Positions 1 to 9,975 are shown, counted from the first letter of the stretch. The stretch: 64,000 nt of DNA from Trichoplusia ni (GCF_003590095.1 NC_039494.1:8866001-8930000), one strand, 5' to 3'. Program-made: numbers and translations. Notes: a model not told the origin generated them from the letters alone.

Positions 1-706
1 CATATTATCCTTTACGTAAGGAACCCTAAAAAAATTAAAAATCAAGAGAACTGCTTGACGCCCATTAGGCGGAAACTTTGTTATTTTTGTAATAACAAGT
101 ATCCTTTGAAGAAATCTAGGTTACCAAGCTAGCTATTTTCCAAAAAATATTGTAATTGCGAAACCTTTTTTATTTTTCACGAATAAGTATGGTTTTTCAA
201 ATCTATTATCTATTTGATATCCAGTCTCCTCTATCCCAAATTTTATTGAAAGTAGCTCCGCCGTTTGTGCGTGAAGAAGTACTAAATATACCAACACAGT
301 CAAAAACGTTTTATTTCATAACATTAGTATTAAGACAATTAATTTTGCTTACTGGTTATTAGAGGCATAAAATTCAAAAAATATGGTTTTTATTAAATTA
401 GTCTTAAATCAATTGCTTTCAATTAAAAAGCTGAATGAAATTCAAGGACATATTTCATTTGGTATGCAAATGACAGTATTTATAAATGGGTGCAATCAAT
501 GAGACATGTTTAAATAATGTAAAACAGTGTGAAATATATTAAATTTATGGTGATTTCGTTCCATCAATTTCTGTAAATTAATAAAATGAACTTAATAACT
601 AGCTTGGGTCACGCATGTCTGTTCTTTCACAGACTAGGGACAGAAAATTTTAACTGTTTAGCTATTTATTTATTTATTAGATTCACCAAAATTTATTTAT
701 TTACCA
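1..706. other. AT-rich sequence, no gene
   Basis: No coding signal, RNA gene or recognised repeat. The 68-codon open frame at 156-362 has no family resemblance. A short TATT-rich run lies at 664-705. Confidence 0.6.
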
Positions 707-772
707 ACCAGTAGTGCCTGAGATTAGCGCGTTCAAACAAACAAACTCTTCAGCTTTATATATTAGTATAGA
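707..772 (-). mobile_element. Hel-A 5' end fragment
   Basis: The reverse complement matches the first ~65 bases of the Hel-A family, from the TCTATACTAATATATAAAGC start to the CAGGAACTACTGG region. The rest of the element is missing, and a SINE-2 begins 9 bases further on. Seen by comparison with the full copies at 47847 and 58120. Confidence 0.7.
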
Positions 773-781
773 TTTAATTTT

Positions 782-1006
782 GACGACCTCCGTGGTCGAG
801 TGGCGTACGCACCGGTTTCAAGGTGTCGCTAGCTCTGAGGTCCCGGGTTCGATCCCCGGTCGGGTCAATGTAAAAATTGTCATTTCTACATTGTCTCGGG
901 TCTGGGTGTTTGTGGTACCTTCGTTGTATCTGAATTCCATAACACAAGTGCTTTAGCAACTTACTTTGGGTTCAGAAAAATGTATGTGATGTTGTCCGCA
1001 TTTAAT
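782..1006 (+). mobile_element. SINE-2, near full length
   Basis: This is a tRNA-derived SINE. The head carries an A-box-like GTGGTCGAGTGGCG and a B box GGGTTCGATCCCCGG, the two internal RNA polymerase III promoter elements. A conserved body follows (ATTGTCTCGGGTCTGGGTG, then CTTACTTTGGGTTCAG), ending GTTGTCCGCATTTA. Near-identical copies lie at 14276, 19947, 49421 and 53198. It encodes no protein and would depend on a LINE reverse transcriptase. The sequence between head and body is not tRNA-like, so this is not a tRNA gene. Confidence 0.85.
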
Positions 1007-1107
1007 TAAAAACAAAAGACATGAAAATTACAATTCTCTCACTTTGAGACATGTACTTAACAAGGGTTAGACAAATAGACAGCGGGTTTTTATGAAAAGA
1101 ATGAAGT

Positions 1108-1262
1108 CGTTACAGGTAGTCAGAAGCTTGAAAAAGTCTGACAGACAGTCTAACCAAGGGGTGTCGTGTTGCCCAGGTAACTGGGTTGAGGAGGTCAGAT
1201 AGGCAGTCGCTTCTTGTAAAACACTGGTACTCAGCTAAAACCGGTAGGACTGGTAGCCAAGT
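1108..1262 (+). mobile_element. SINE-5S, 3' half only
   Basis: It matches the body of the 5S-headed SINE from the GTCGTTACAGGTAGTCAGAAG block to the GGACTGGTAGCC block. The 5S head and the terminal ATGATG tail are missing. The full-length reference copy is at 30635. Confidence 0.8.
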
Positions 1263-1333
1263 TCTCTACTCAAAAACCCTTTGAGTAGAGAAACCTAAAC
1301 AAAATGTTATCTTATAACTACACAACATTTTGT
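1262..1333. repeat. Two perfect stem-loops back to back
   Basis: The 13 bases at 1262-1274 are the exact inverse of 1280-1292 with a 5-base loop. A second stem of about 10 bp (ACAAAATGTT with AACATTTTGT) lies at 1299-1333. No T-run follows, and no gene is near enough to make a terminator likely. Confidence 0.6.
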
Positions 1334-1604
1334 CTCTACATTTTTACAATGTCATCCTTAGTTACATAACATCGTTATTGTCACGAGAAATCTTTCTAAT
1401 GTCTAACTTTAAAGCTGAAAGGCTCTACAAGAGATTCATATCGTATATGAGCGCTGTTTTAATATTTCATGCAATATTTCAGAGGCTTTCAGGGATATCT
1501 CAATATACTTTCAGTAAATATGCTTTACATATTCAACAAAGGAATGTAAAGGATAAAAGGCTTTTTTGGATTTCTTAGCCGTAGAGTAAAAGCCTTATTA
1601 CTGA
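1334..1604. other. No gene seen
   Basis: AT-rich. The 82-codon open frame starting at 1330 has no recognisable domain. Confidence 0.5.
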
Positions 1605-1740
1605 AGTATTGTTTTTTGTCCGTTTGTCATCAGGCTCTATCTCATAAGCCGTGATAGCTGAACACACTGTCCCATACCTGGACACAGGCCTCTTCCCATG
1701 GAACGAAGGTTAACCTCCCTAAGGCTAAGCTCTATATGAG
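1605..1740 (-). repeat. Rep-N piece and LINE 3'-UTR piece
   Basis: The first part resembles the Rep-N motif (GGCTCTATCTCATAAGCCGTGATAGCTG). It is followed by a piece containing ACACAGGCCTCTTCCCAT, which recurs at 9388, 32435 and 35360 as a lepidopteran LINE 3' end. Confidence 0.45.
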
Positions 1741-1802
1741 CCTAGAAAATTTATATTTCCAGAATAAAAACAATTCTTTGATGACAAAAAGATCAGTCAA
1801 AA

Positions 1803-2449
1803 TGTTTGCCTCACACTGGGATTCTAAACCAGCACCTCGTACCCAACGGCCTTATTCTCACTAAACCACACTTTTAACTAAAACAATCTGAAGATATTAA
1901 AAGAAGTAAGAAAGCAATAAAAACCATTAATTTTATCACTAAACCCAAACGAACAAACTAGTCCATTAAATCCCGAATTAGTAGGAACAAGGGGATGAAT
2001 TTAGTATGGGTTGAATTAGGGTTGAAATGGAGGTTGAATTAACGAGCATGACGCTCCGGGGTGTTTACTACTCCTCATGACCCCGTTTGAAGTGGTACGC
2101 TACGGGTTTTTTAAACTTAGATCCATTTGCAGGTTGTTTGAGGTACCTGTGCTAGTCAGGACGAAATTGACCAAAAGTACAAAAGAAATGGAACAGCTTT
2201 TGAAACAAGGGTCTTTAAGGATATTGTGCTTAAAGGGCAAATATTTAGGAATCTTATTAATAAAGCTCTATATTCTGTCTGTTTGTCTACTAGACCTTAC
2301 TCAAAAACTGTTATACAGTTGAAAATGTTACTGTACATGCTCTTTAAGAGATGAGGTTGCGAGCAAAAATAAAATTGAAAATTAAGAGCAGTTGTTACGG
2401 ACATAACGATGGGAGAAAAATTGAATTTGAAACTTTGTTGTTTTTATTA
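1803..2449. other. Mostly unassigned; possible LINE tail at the left
   Basis: Bases 1803-1868 read like the degenerate 'GGGATTC..AACC..GCACCTC' tail seen at the ends of some moth LINE 3' regions. The remainder, including an 81-codon open frame at 2077, is unrecognised. Confidence 0.35.
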
Positions 2450-2545
2450 AGTGATGCATTGAACTCACGCGTATTTATCGGGATCGTCGAATTTTAGACT
2501 GAACCGGAGTCCTTAATCATGAGCTGACGCGGCAGCTTTGCATGA
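2450..2545 (+). repeat. Lone Fold-1 arm, decayed
   Basis: It matches one arm of the hairpin element at 27705: ACTCACGCGTATTTATCGGG, then ACCGGAGTCCTTAATCATGAG. No opposing arm is present, and several substitutions and a small deletion suggest an old copy. Confidence 0.7.
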
Positions 2546-2595
2546 ATCTACACCAAAGTTATTATTTTTAACATAAGCTTTTAAGTAAACCATGA

Positions 2596-2672
2596 ATGCT
2601 TATCCTGAGTCTTTGCACTTATCTTTGTGCATGTGATTTGTATGTTTGTGAAACCAATCACAAGAAAGCCTT
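2596..2672 (+). mobile_element. SINE-1 3' tail fragment
   Basis: It contains the SINE-1 body blocks TGCTTATCCTGAGTCT and GTGCATGTGATTTGTATG followed by TTTGTGAAACC. The tRNA-like head is missing. Confidence 0.65.
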
Positions 2673-3117
2673 GCTGCGTTTCATTTTTTTTTTATACTTA
2701 TAGATATATATTTAAGTGTAAAAAGATTGGTTGTTTTTAGTCTTATTTGTCAAAACCCTCACTGTCACATGTTTGACTTGCATTTCACCAGTTTATATAC
2801 AATGCCACCATTGTTTGCAGTTCAGTTATTGATCGACAAAGTAAAGTTCAACGCTTAGCGATGGATTTCGTGACAACGATTGATGTTGTCTTGAAATCCA
2901 ATATGTGACGTCACACACGCGAACAACCTTCCCATTTAAATTATAGCTGGATTTTGTAGAGAGATGATCACCAATCAGAATCCAAACCTTTGTAAGAACT
3001 GCTTAATTTTTGATATAACGAAACTTAATATTTGAAACCAAAATTTAAATTCCGTCGGTCGAGAAATGTAACAATTTTTCTGCCCGACCTCTAGTATGAG
3101 TCGGTTAATTTTAATTG
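2673..3117. other. No feature seen
   Basis: AT-rich. It contains a TGTGACGTCACA palindrome near 2906 of unknown meaning. Confidence 0.5.
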
Positions 3118-3325
3118 ATCATCATCGGCCTAGCCTTTTCCCAACTATGTTGGGGTCGGCTTCCAGTCCAACCGGTTTCAGCTGAGTACCAGTGTTTTAC
3201 AAGGAGCGACTACCTATCTGACCTCCTCAACCCAGTTACCTGGGCGACACGACACCCCTTGGTTAGACTGTCTGTCAGACCTTTTCAAACTTCTGACTAC
3301 CTGTAACGATTTCATTCTCTTCATA
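3118..3325 (-). mobile_element. SINE-5S, 3' half
   Basis: On the minus strand it runs from GTCGTTACAGG-like sequence to the terminal GGGAAAAGGCTAGGC and ATGATG tail. The 5S head is missing (5' truncation). Translating the plus strand gives the IIGLAFSQLCWG peptide, which recurs wherever this SINE lies and is not a real protein. Confidence 0.85.
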
Positions 3326-3840
3326 AAACTAACAAAAATTTGCAAAATCCACGTTTCATTATTTACCCGACTGCGCAGAAGTTATGTATTTCATATTGTT
3401 AGGTATGATTGATAGAATACTAAATTACGACGTCACTCACGCACACACTCACACAACTTGTCTATTTCAATAGTAAGAGCTATGCGTTGCTATGGCAACA
3501 CTTTTTTCAATTTCGAATGTCAGTAGAATCTTTTGTAGTCGAATCGTAGTCAAATATGGCGCGAACAAGATGGCGTCTTTAACTGTCACTTTGTCTTTGG
3601 ACTTTATAAAGTGTTATGTTGGTATTAAGGTTTAATATTGTTTACGGCTGTTTAAGGAGTGTTGACGGTATTTTTACCCCTTTAAAGGGTCATAAGAGAA
3701 AATTTAACAGATTGACAGGTTTTTTGATCAATCTCTTAGTTCTTGCTTTAACTCAAATTATGTTTGATAGCCATTCTGAAAGTTAATCAATTATTGTCGA
3801 TTTATGAACTTTTCTGAATTTTAAGGTTTTGTATTCAAAG
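3326..3840. other. No feature seen
   Basis: AT-rich with short CpG-bearing stretches (3430-3450, 3555-3580). No open frame or repeat recognised. Confidence 0.5.
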
Positions 3841-3935
3841 TTTCCGGTTTTTACCGGGTTACCGGGTTTGCTCCAATTTTAGAGGGTAATACCGGAAATT
3901 CCGGATGTTCTGGTTTTACCGTTTAAATCCGAAGC
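3841..3935. repeat. Degenerate ACCGG-rich repeat
   Basis: Irregular runs of CCGG, ACCGGGTT and ACCGGAAATT are packed into about 95 bases. A similar array lies at 52970-53050. Confidence 0.55.
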
Positions 3936-3997
3936 CTGTTACCAAAGCTCCCATGTCTGCCTGTCCATCTATTATCAAGCAGATCACATTATAAAAT

Positions 3998-4062
3998 AAT
4001 ACTGAAGTTAAGCAACTTAAGTTGGTAAAGTCAATTTGATGGGTGACCAATTTATTTTTAAA
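3998..4062 (+). repeat. 5S-like segment (Rep-N type)
   Basis: It reads CTGAAGTTAAGCAACTTAAG, then after a short gap TTTGATGGGTGACCAA. In a 5S rRNA gene, a GAAGTTAAGCAAC block and a GATGGGTGACC block occur with similar spacing (box A to box C). The rest of 5S is not recognisable. A related copy on the other strand lies at 33405-33460. Confidence 0.5.
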
Positions 4063-4565
4063 AAGCTAGTTCTTTAGCCTATTTGAAAGGAATCTTTCAT
4101 ATATTTTTAATTAATCTTTTTTCAAACCTGATTATTCGCACTAGTTTGTCTAATCTAGACTGAACTACCAATAAGCATATTATACAAACTACGACAAACA
4201 TAACATTTGCAAGAAATTTCTTTAATCGTTTTTTGATAGCATAACATTTTATGAAACTTTTACACAAGCAAAGTCGCGAGCATAACCTAGTCCCAACATA
4301 AAAATGTAGCTGACACATAAAAACTGCGTTATAGCTACCTATGTATATAAAATTTGTCAGTTGTCTGCACGTGCGACTGAACGTAAGCAACTGAAGGTAT
4401 AGGCGAGAACAAAAGTGTTAAGAAATGTATTTTCTTTATTTTTGCGTCCGTCATCTTTCTTATTTTTTACGTCTAACATTTTTAATTTTTGTAGGTTAAA
4501 TATTACGACAAAAATGTCGCTATTATTTCTTGGATTTCAATGCCTTATTAAAATCTTCAAAATCT
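4063..4565. other. No feature seen
   Basis: AT-rich. A 97-codon minus-strand open frame (4097-4390) has a biased, low-complexity composition and no recognisable domain. Confidence 0.5.
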
Positions 4566-4866
4566 GGTCTTCTATCGGTCCGTGGATGGTTGACCATCTA
4601 TCGTCAGAACGAATTCCTCCGCGCTTTGGAAGGCAAGTTAAAATGTGGGTTCCCGCTGTTATTTATATATCTATGACAGTCGTTTCAGGAAGTCAGAAGC
4701 TTTGCTCTCTGACAACCAAACCAACTATGGGTATCGTGTTGCTCAGGTAACTGGATTGAAGAGGTCAGATAGGCAGTCGCTTCTTGTAAAACACTGGTAC
4801 CTAGCTGAATCTGGTTACACTGGAAGTCGACCCCAACATAATTAAGAAAAGGCTAGGATGATGATA
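4566..4866 (+). mobile_element. SINE-5S, 5'-truncated within the head
   Basis: It begins inside the 5S-derived head (CCGTGGATGGTTGACCATC), runs through the body (GTCAGAAGC, AACTGGATTGAAGAGGTCAG, CTTGTAAAACACTGG) and keeps the 3' end AAGGCTAGGATGATGAT. Open frames of 111 and 66 codons across it are artefacts of the repeat. Confidence 0.88.
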
Positions 4867-5784
4867 TGAGGGTATCCTTAATAGGCTCACCGTCACTTAA
4901 ATTAAAGCTAGTCATAATGTCCCGAAATTAATCTCAAACCCCTAACAATTTACCTAAACTATATTTTCATTACATCAAAAAACTTACCACAAATAAAAAA
5001 ACACCATTATTCTCCCCCATTTAAAGCCAACTCAATATAAAATGCCTTCGCATTACAGTTAATATCTATCTCCACTCACCTTTTAACACAAATAAATTGT
5101 CGCATTTAAAACAAACATTAAATCGAATAAAACATGACAAAACACTTTTGTGCTCGCTTGTACTTGGACATTAACGTTCACAGTCGCATTAATTACGCTC
5201 CGTAAGCAATGAGGCTGGGTAGAGTTATGTAAATATTATATATACGCGTTTATTTCATCATATTTTGAAGGCTTTTGTGGATATTTTTAAACGAATTTTG
5301 GTGTAGAGTGTGGTGTTAATGTACTTTTACAACATAGCCCTGTCCTTTTTAAGAAGAAACTTTTGACAGGTCATGAAATTGACCAAAAAGTGACGTGCAA
5401 CACGATTAAATGAAATCTCTTCGAATTTCACTGTTTTTGAATGCACGTAGAACTGACTTATGTCGTCGTACTGCGTTCGGTATTATAACTAGATGTAAAA
5501 ACGATAATGTAAAAAATTGCTTTGATTTTGCGCTTAGGTCGATCTCATCGATTAAAATTGAACTCTACAGGAAGTTTCATTATCAAAACTGAAAGTTTTG
5601 TAGTTTTTCACTCTTTTTGTTTTTTTTTTATGTAAAAAATGAGTGTTAAAATATTATAACTAAGTTACAAATTACTTACACCGTTAAACACCTTTTTTGG
5701 CTTAGATTGTTAATGCGTACCTGAAAACAGAAAACATTTTTACATTCGTTTTTAAATAATTTTTAATACAGTGCTGCAGGTACA
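4867..5784. other. No feature seen
   Basis: About 900 bases of AT-rich sequence. The 60-codon frame at 5410-5592 is unsupported. Confidence 0.5.
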
Positions 5785-6060
5785 GAGGCAGATAGAATTA
5801 GTGAGAGAGAATAGAACAGTCATTATGATAGTCAGACTCGCGAAACAGAGGAACCAATCGATCTAGATCACCATCAAAATTATAGCCGTAGCAATCGTTG
5901 CTTAATCTAGATCTTTATTTTTTATTAGAGTTGAGCAGCAAAGGAATAAATTTTCTGTTCAAAATTCAACTGCAGAAGATACAGCAGACAGATAGGCGGA
6001 CCGACACACAGTATCAGTTATAGGGTTGCGTTTTTACTGTTTGGGCACAAAAACCTTAAA
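5785..6060 (+). repeat. Rep-N copy
   Basis: It carries the family blocks ATAGCCGTAGCAATCGTTGC, a mid-section TTTCTGTTCAAAATTCAACTG, ACAGCAGACAGATAGGCGGA and the end AGGGTTGCGTTTTTACTG. Related copies are at 9752 and 39640. The terminal 'GGGTTCCGT...' type suggests a MITE, but ends are not clear here. Confidence 0.5.
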
Positions 6061-6540
6061 CTTTTCTTTTACCTTCTTAAATACAGCAAAATTTATTCGA
6101 AATGCATTGAAAACCTACGATTAGACATTTTCCCAGTGGTACAGGATTTAACAAAAATTTATTTAAGTTTAACATAACATCATTTTCTCAAACGACGCTT
6201 AATATTACACCAACTTATTCCAGGCACATGACAGAATTTGCTCAAACCACACTTAATACTTCAACAAGTTCTATAAACCTTCTCTTCCAAAGATAGTCAA
6301 GAAATAACATCAATATCCATTCACCAGCTTCCCACAAAATAATTGAGTTAAATAAATTCCCAATGGGAATAAGTTAATACCGTGTCAATCCCACTGGGAT
6401 GGCGGACATCCTTGAATCACGACGAGATTGAGTATCGTAATATTGAACACTATATACTTCTTGCGTTGATAACTTTGTATATGATGTATCATGTTCATCA
6501 GAGCAAACAAGACTTTAGACGCAAGGCTTTAGGCAAACCT
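6061..6540. other. No feature seen
   Basis: AT-rich. The 83-codon frame starting at 6382 runs out of phase into the LINE remnant that follows. Confidence 0.45.
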
Positions 6541-6544
6541 AGAC

Positions 6545-6765
6545 GCCAAACGCGAGCTCCGAAAATCCCGTCCCAAGCCCTCCTACAATTACACCTACAA
6601 TGCGCAAGGACAACTCTACTGCGCTACTTGTGACCGCGTGTTCAAGGCCAAGTTTGGTTTCGCAAGTATACGTGCACATGATCGAAACCAAGCTGCCAGT
6701 ATATGCCAGGGCGTCGCCGTCGACTCAAATGTCTAGGGGGACATCATCATCATCATCATCATATG
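6545..6765 (+). pseudogene. Non-LTR retrotransposon 3' end with zinc-finger C-terminus
   Basis: In the frame ending at the TAG near 6735 the sequence reads PSYNYTYNAQGQLYCATCDR, then VFKAKFGFASIRAHDRN. The spacing Cys-X2-Cys ... F ... H is that of a C2H2 finger, a feature I associate with the C-terminus of some moth LINE ORF2 proteins. The expected first His is Ile, so the finger is broken. The stop is followed by GGGGGA and a run of seven CAT/ATC triplets (6742-6764), as expected for a LINE 3' tail. Upstream reverse-transcriptase sequence is absent, so this is a short 5'-truncated, dead copy. The finger and tail are seen; the LINE assignment is from family knowledge. Confidence 0.65.
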
Positions 6766-6841
6766 ATGTATATTGCTAGCGGTTTACTCTACATAGTATT
6801 TAAACTTTATTTTATTTTACTTTAACAAAAATGTATACAAT

Positions 6842-6990
6842 TTTCTTGAAACGACTCTCGCATTTATTAACATCATCTCTGCATTGCAGCGAGCTTCACA
6901 CAATCACATGCACAAAGACACCCAGACTCAGGACAAGCATTCGTGGATCACACAAATGCTTATCCTACGATTGGATGGAACCCGACACTT
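6842..6990 (-). mobile_element. SINE-1, decayed head
   Basis: On the minus strand it reads CACGAATGCTTGTCCTGAGT, TGGGTGTCTTTGTGCATGTG and TGTG..AAGC, matching SINE-1. The tRNA-like head beyond 6985 is degraded (B box CCATCCAATCG). Confidence 0.75.
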
Positions 6991-7027
6991 AAGGCTTGTA
7001 AGTTTTTCGTGGTGTCAAAGATGTATT

Positions 7028-7158
7028 AAATAACAACCTGGACCCTGAACTTGCCGTGCTGATGCCGTGACATAAATGGTCACCCATCCACAAACCGTTT
7101 CAATGGAAGCTTAACCCGTGATCGATCAACTTGTGCAGTAGTAGCTTAACCACAAAAA
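7028..7158 (-). mobile_element. SINE-5S, head portion
   Basis: On the minus strand it holds GATCGATCACGGGTTAAGC followed by TGGATGGGTGACCATTTATG, which is the 5S-derived head. The body is missing beyond the AACAGCC-like block. Confidence 0.75.
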
Positions 7159-7504
7159 TTCTAATTTACAGTTAAGATTACACAAAACAAGCAAATAATT
7201 TATCAAAATAAACGCTTCCAAAAACAGAAGGCTTTATATGATGTGGTCTTAATAAGATCAGATTTAAGCAACCCTCAAACAAAGGGAACAATTAAGAACA
7301 TTTATGTGGCTTCAGTCCAACTTAAAGCTCATTAAGACAAGGCGAGAAATATCGTTTAAATCGCAATACATTGCTGGCTGTGATACATCACTTTTGAAAC
7401 AAAAGCTAGTGGGCTGCGCAATGTATTGTGACTTACACAATAAGCTCGACTAAATGAAAGAGTATTTACTCTTAACATAGATGTTAAGACTTATTTATAC
7501 TAAA
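7159..7504. other. No feature seen
   Basis: AT-rich spacer without recognisable repeat or coding sequence. Confidence 0.5.
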
Positions 7505-7711
7505 CTAGCTTTTGCCTGCGTGCCTGCCTGCTACAAATCGAAAATGATCCCACGGGAACATAAAATCGGGATGAAAACTATCCTATGTGGTAATCCTGGT
7601 TACAAACTATCTGTGTACCAAGTTTCGTCTAAATTCGTTCAGTGGTTTTTGCGTGAAAGAGGAACAAACACTCATACACACAAACTTTCGCGTTTATAAT
7701 ATTAAGTAAGA
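7505..7711 (-). mobile_element. Hel-C, full length
   Basis: This is a Helitron-like non-autonomous element. On the minus strand it starts A|TCTTACTTAATATTATAAAC and ends AAAGCTAG|T. CTAG is a CTRR-type Helitron 3' end, and it is preceded by a GC-rich 3' region (GGCAGGCACGCAGGCA). Internal blocks recur in copies at 28944, 54404 and 57541: CACTGAACGAATTTAGACG, GTACACAGATAGTTTGTAAC and CCGTGGGATCATTTTCGATT. No inverted terminal repeats or target duplication are seen. It encodes no protein; the 72-codon plus-strand frame here is incidental. Confidence 0.75.
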
Positions 7712-7743
7712 TAGCTCGTTATTTAACTCTTTGTAACTCAAGA

Positions 7744-8000
7744 TTAACTTTGAGTAATAATTAAAGTCATTGTCTGAAGGGCATTTAAACGACCGCTATT
7801 TGACTTAGACGTTTCGTTTTTAGGATTTTGTGCAAAGAGGTCAAAAAATAATTCATGAACACTAAAACCGTCATAGATAAATTGTTTTTGGTTTTGAATT
7901 GACGTTAAGAAACGACGGGTACCTAGACATAAATTTAATCTGAATATATTACACAAAATTGTCTGTTTGTGATATTGAAGAAACGTTTTTTACTACATGT
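7744..8000. other. No feature seen
   Basis: AT-rich. A 70-codon minus-strand frame here has no recognisable domain. Confidence 0.45.
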
Positions 8001-8361
8001 ATCATCGGCCTAGCCTTTTCCCAACTATGTTGGGGTCGGCTACCAGTCCAACCGGTTTCAGCTAAGTACCAGTGTTTTACAAGGAGCGATTGCCTATCTG
8101 ACCTCCTTAACCCAGTTTCCTGGGCAACACGTTACCCCTTGGTTAGACTGGCTGTCAGACTTTTTCAAGCTTCTGACTACCTGTAACGACTGTCAAAGAT
8201 GTAGGAATAACAGCCGGGACCCACAATTTAACGTGCCTTCCGAAACACGGTGAAACTCGTTATGACAAAGATGGTCACCCATCTACGGAACAACCGCGTC
8301 AAGCATAGCTTAACCTGTGATCGAATCACTTATGCGGTTATAGCTTAGCCACGAGCTCCTC
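8001..8361 (-). mobile_element. SINE-5S, full length
   Basis: It is a complete copy: minus-strand head from GAGGAGCTCGTGGCTAAGC through the 5S-like GATGGGTGACC (8273-8283), the body, and the 3' end GGGAAAAGGCTAGGCCGATG. A 15-base target duplication (TTTTACTACATGTAT) occurs at 7987-8001 and again at 8387-8401, leaving about 25 AT-rich bases between the head and the second copy. Confidence 0.9.
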
Positions 8362-8402
8362 ATATATATATAATTCTCATATATAATTTTACTACATGTA
8401 TA

Positions 8403-8648
8403 TCTTCTAATATATAAAATTCCCGTGTCACGATGTTAGTTACCGTACTCCTCCGAAACGGCTCTACCGATTTTTACCAAATTTTATATGCGTATTCAGT
8501 AGGTCTGAGAATCGACCAACATTCATTTTTCATACCGCTAAATGTTAAGGGTTGCTCACACTAAAAAATATATTTTATTTTTTAGACGTAAAATACATAC
8601 AACTAGAAAAAATAAATTCGGCAAAAAAACCTTTGCTGGGTCAGCTAG
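8403..8648 (+). mobile_element. Hel-E, full length
   Basis: It begins A|TCTTCTAATATATAAAATTC and ends GGGTCAGCTAG. Internal blocks TAGTTACCGTACTCCTCCG and GGTCTGAGAATCGACCAAC recur, inverted, in the copy at 61805, which interrupts a SINE without duplicating it. It is placed with Helitrons on its ends and its A|T target; it has no coding capacity. Confidence 0.72.
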
Positions 8649-8689
8649 CATGAATGTATTATGTAATGTACAAAAACCAAAATAGCATA

Positions 8690-8820
8690 AATTGCTTTTT
8701 TATTTCCTGTCTGCCTGTTTGTTTCGGTTTATCTTTGAAATAGCTGAACCGATTTTAATAGGTCTTTTATAGGCAAGTTTCTAATGTAATGAGGAGTTAG
8801 TTAGGCTACTTTCATTTTAG
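8690..8820 (-). repeat. Possible old Helitron-like repeat
   Basis: It holds phrases common to short Helitrons of moths: GAACCGATTTTAATAGG, CTGTCTGCCTGTTTG, AGGCAAGTTTCTAATG. Ends are not recognisable, so family and limits are uncertain. Confidence 0.35.
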
Positions 8821-8829
8821 TTTTTTTAG

Positions 8830-8925
8830 GATGACCTCGATTCGTTCTTACCGAACTGGTCATGAGAAAGACAAGTAGAACAAGAGTCAGAGGCCTTTGC
8901 CCAGCAGTGGGACATTCCAGGCTAG
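8830..8925 (+). pseudogene. LINE ORF2 C-terminal fragment
   Basis: The frame from 8830 reads DDLDSFLPNWS, one stop, ERQVEQESEAFAQQWDIPG and a terminal stop. The EAFAQQWD ending is a hallmark of the extreme C-terminus of moth endonuclease/reverse-transcriptase proteins. A related fragment, inverted, lies at 13150. Only about 31 codons remain and one is a stop, so it is a dead 5'-truncated copy. Confidence 0.7.
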
Positions 8926-9387
8926 AAAATTCAAAAGTCATTTAATACCTACTACAGCCTAACTTTAAATTGCTAAATAAGTTCAATACAAGTCACACCA
9001 AGTTTAATTACATTCATTTAAGAGTTTAATTTCCCCAAGGACACGCCCAAGTCTCTAGCTAGAATATAAGTCTAATTAAGAATAGACTGTCTTCATTTAT
9101 ATTGATAATATTTCAAATAAAAAACTGGTCAAGTGAGAGTCGGGTTTAACGACATTGACGATTTGACGAAATCATCCTATTTATGACTTGTTTTGTTACT
9201 TGACCTTGACTTTCATTTGTTGTTTTAGTGTCAAGCTTTCATGGTTCATGAGATTCAGCCATGTTACAGACAGATAGACAACATTATTTTAGTAATAGGG
9301 TCCCATTTTACGCTCTATAGTATAGTTTTAGTCTATTATCTGAAAATTAAACGCAAACTTCTTAACATATCTGCCAAATTACAATAC
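8926..9387. other. No feature seen
   Basis: AT-rich spacer; no recognised repeat. Confidence 0.5.
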
Positions 9388-9515
9388 CATCCCACTGTTG
9401 GGCACAGGCCTTTTCCTTTATCCAGGGTTGAGCATTGTCCACCACACAAGCTTACTGTACGCGATTCCAATATTTGACTCCAGATTTCCTTACGAAATTT
9501 TCCTTCACCGTTCTT
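9388..9515 (+). repeat. LINE 3'-UTR-type repeat
   Basis: It contains CCCACTGTTGGGCACAGGCC, GGGTTGAGCATTGTCCACCA and TTCCTTACGAAATTTTCCTT. The same order of blocks occurs at 35360. I recognise it as a dispersed moth repeat that usually trails a non-LTR element; the strand is a convention. Confidence 0.55.
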
Positions 9516-9751
9516 CACATCTGCTTACCCTTCTTAAACTTAGGGGCGTGAAGAACACAGCCTTATTTCTATTATAAAACCTTTATCCTCGATAATAAAG
9601 ATGGCCGTCCCTGGACGCATGCTCTTAATGAAGTCAATTAGTTTTATAATAGGCTCTGGACGAGGAATTTAATATTGGATATAGGGAGGAAATAAAGAGC
9701 TGCAAAAATGTGGGTTCCGTACAATTTGTGGGTAAGAAAAACGAATTATTA

Positions 9752-9975
9752 AAAGTATGACTGTTCAAAATTATGACCGACACAATCGTTGCTTAACTTT
9801 GATATTTATTTTTAGCATTGTTTGTTATTGCATCAACAGACACATGTGAAAATTTCAACCGCCTAGCTATGGCAGTTCATGAGATACAGTCTGGTGACGG
9901 ATGGGCAGACAGTGATGCCACAGACATGGGGTTCATTGTTACTTTATGGGTCTTTCCCATAAAAATAAATGGTAT
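9752..9975 (+). repeat. Rep-N copy
   Basis: It shows CGACACAATCGTTGCTTAAC, AATTTCAACCGCCTAGCTAT, CATGAGATACAGTCTGGTG and a TGGGTCTTTCCC end, in the same order as 39640-39840. Confidence 0.5.

Noticed and set aside
4415..4750. 111-codon open frame
   Set aside because: Its second half is SINE-5S. The first half is T-rich with no recognisable domain.
7505..7711. LTR or terminal-inverted-repeat transposon
   Set aside because: No terminal repeats or target duplications. TC and CTAG ends with A|T flanks fit a Helitron better.
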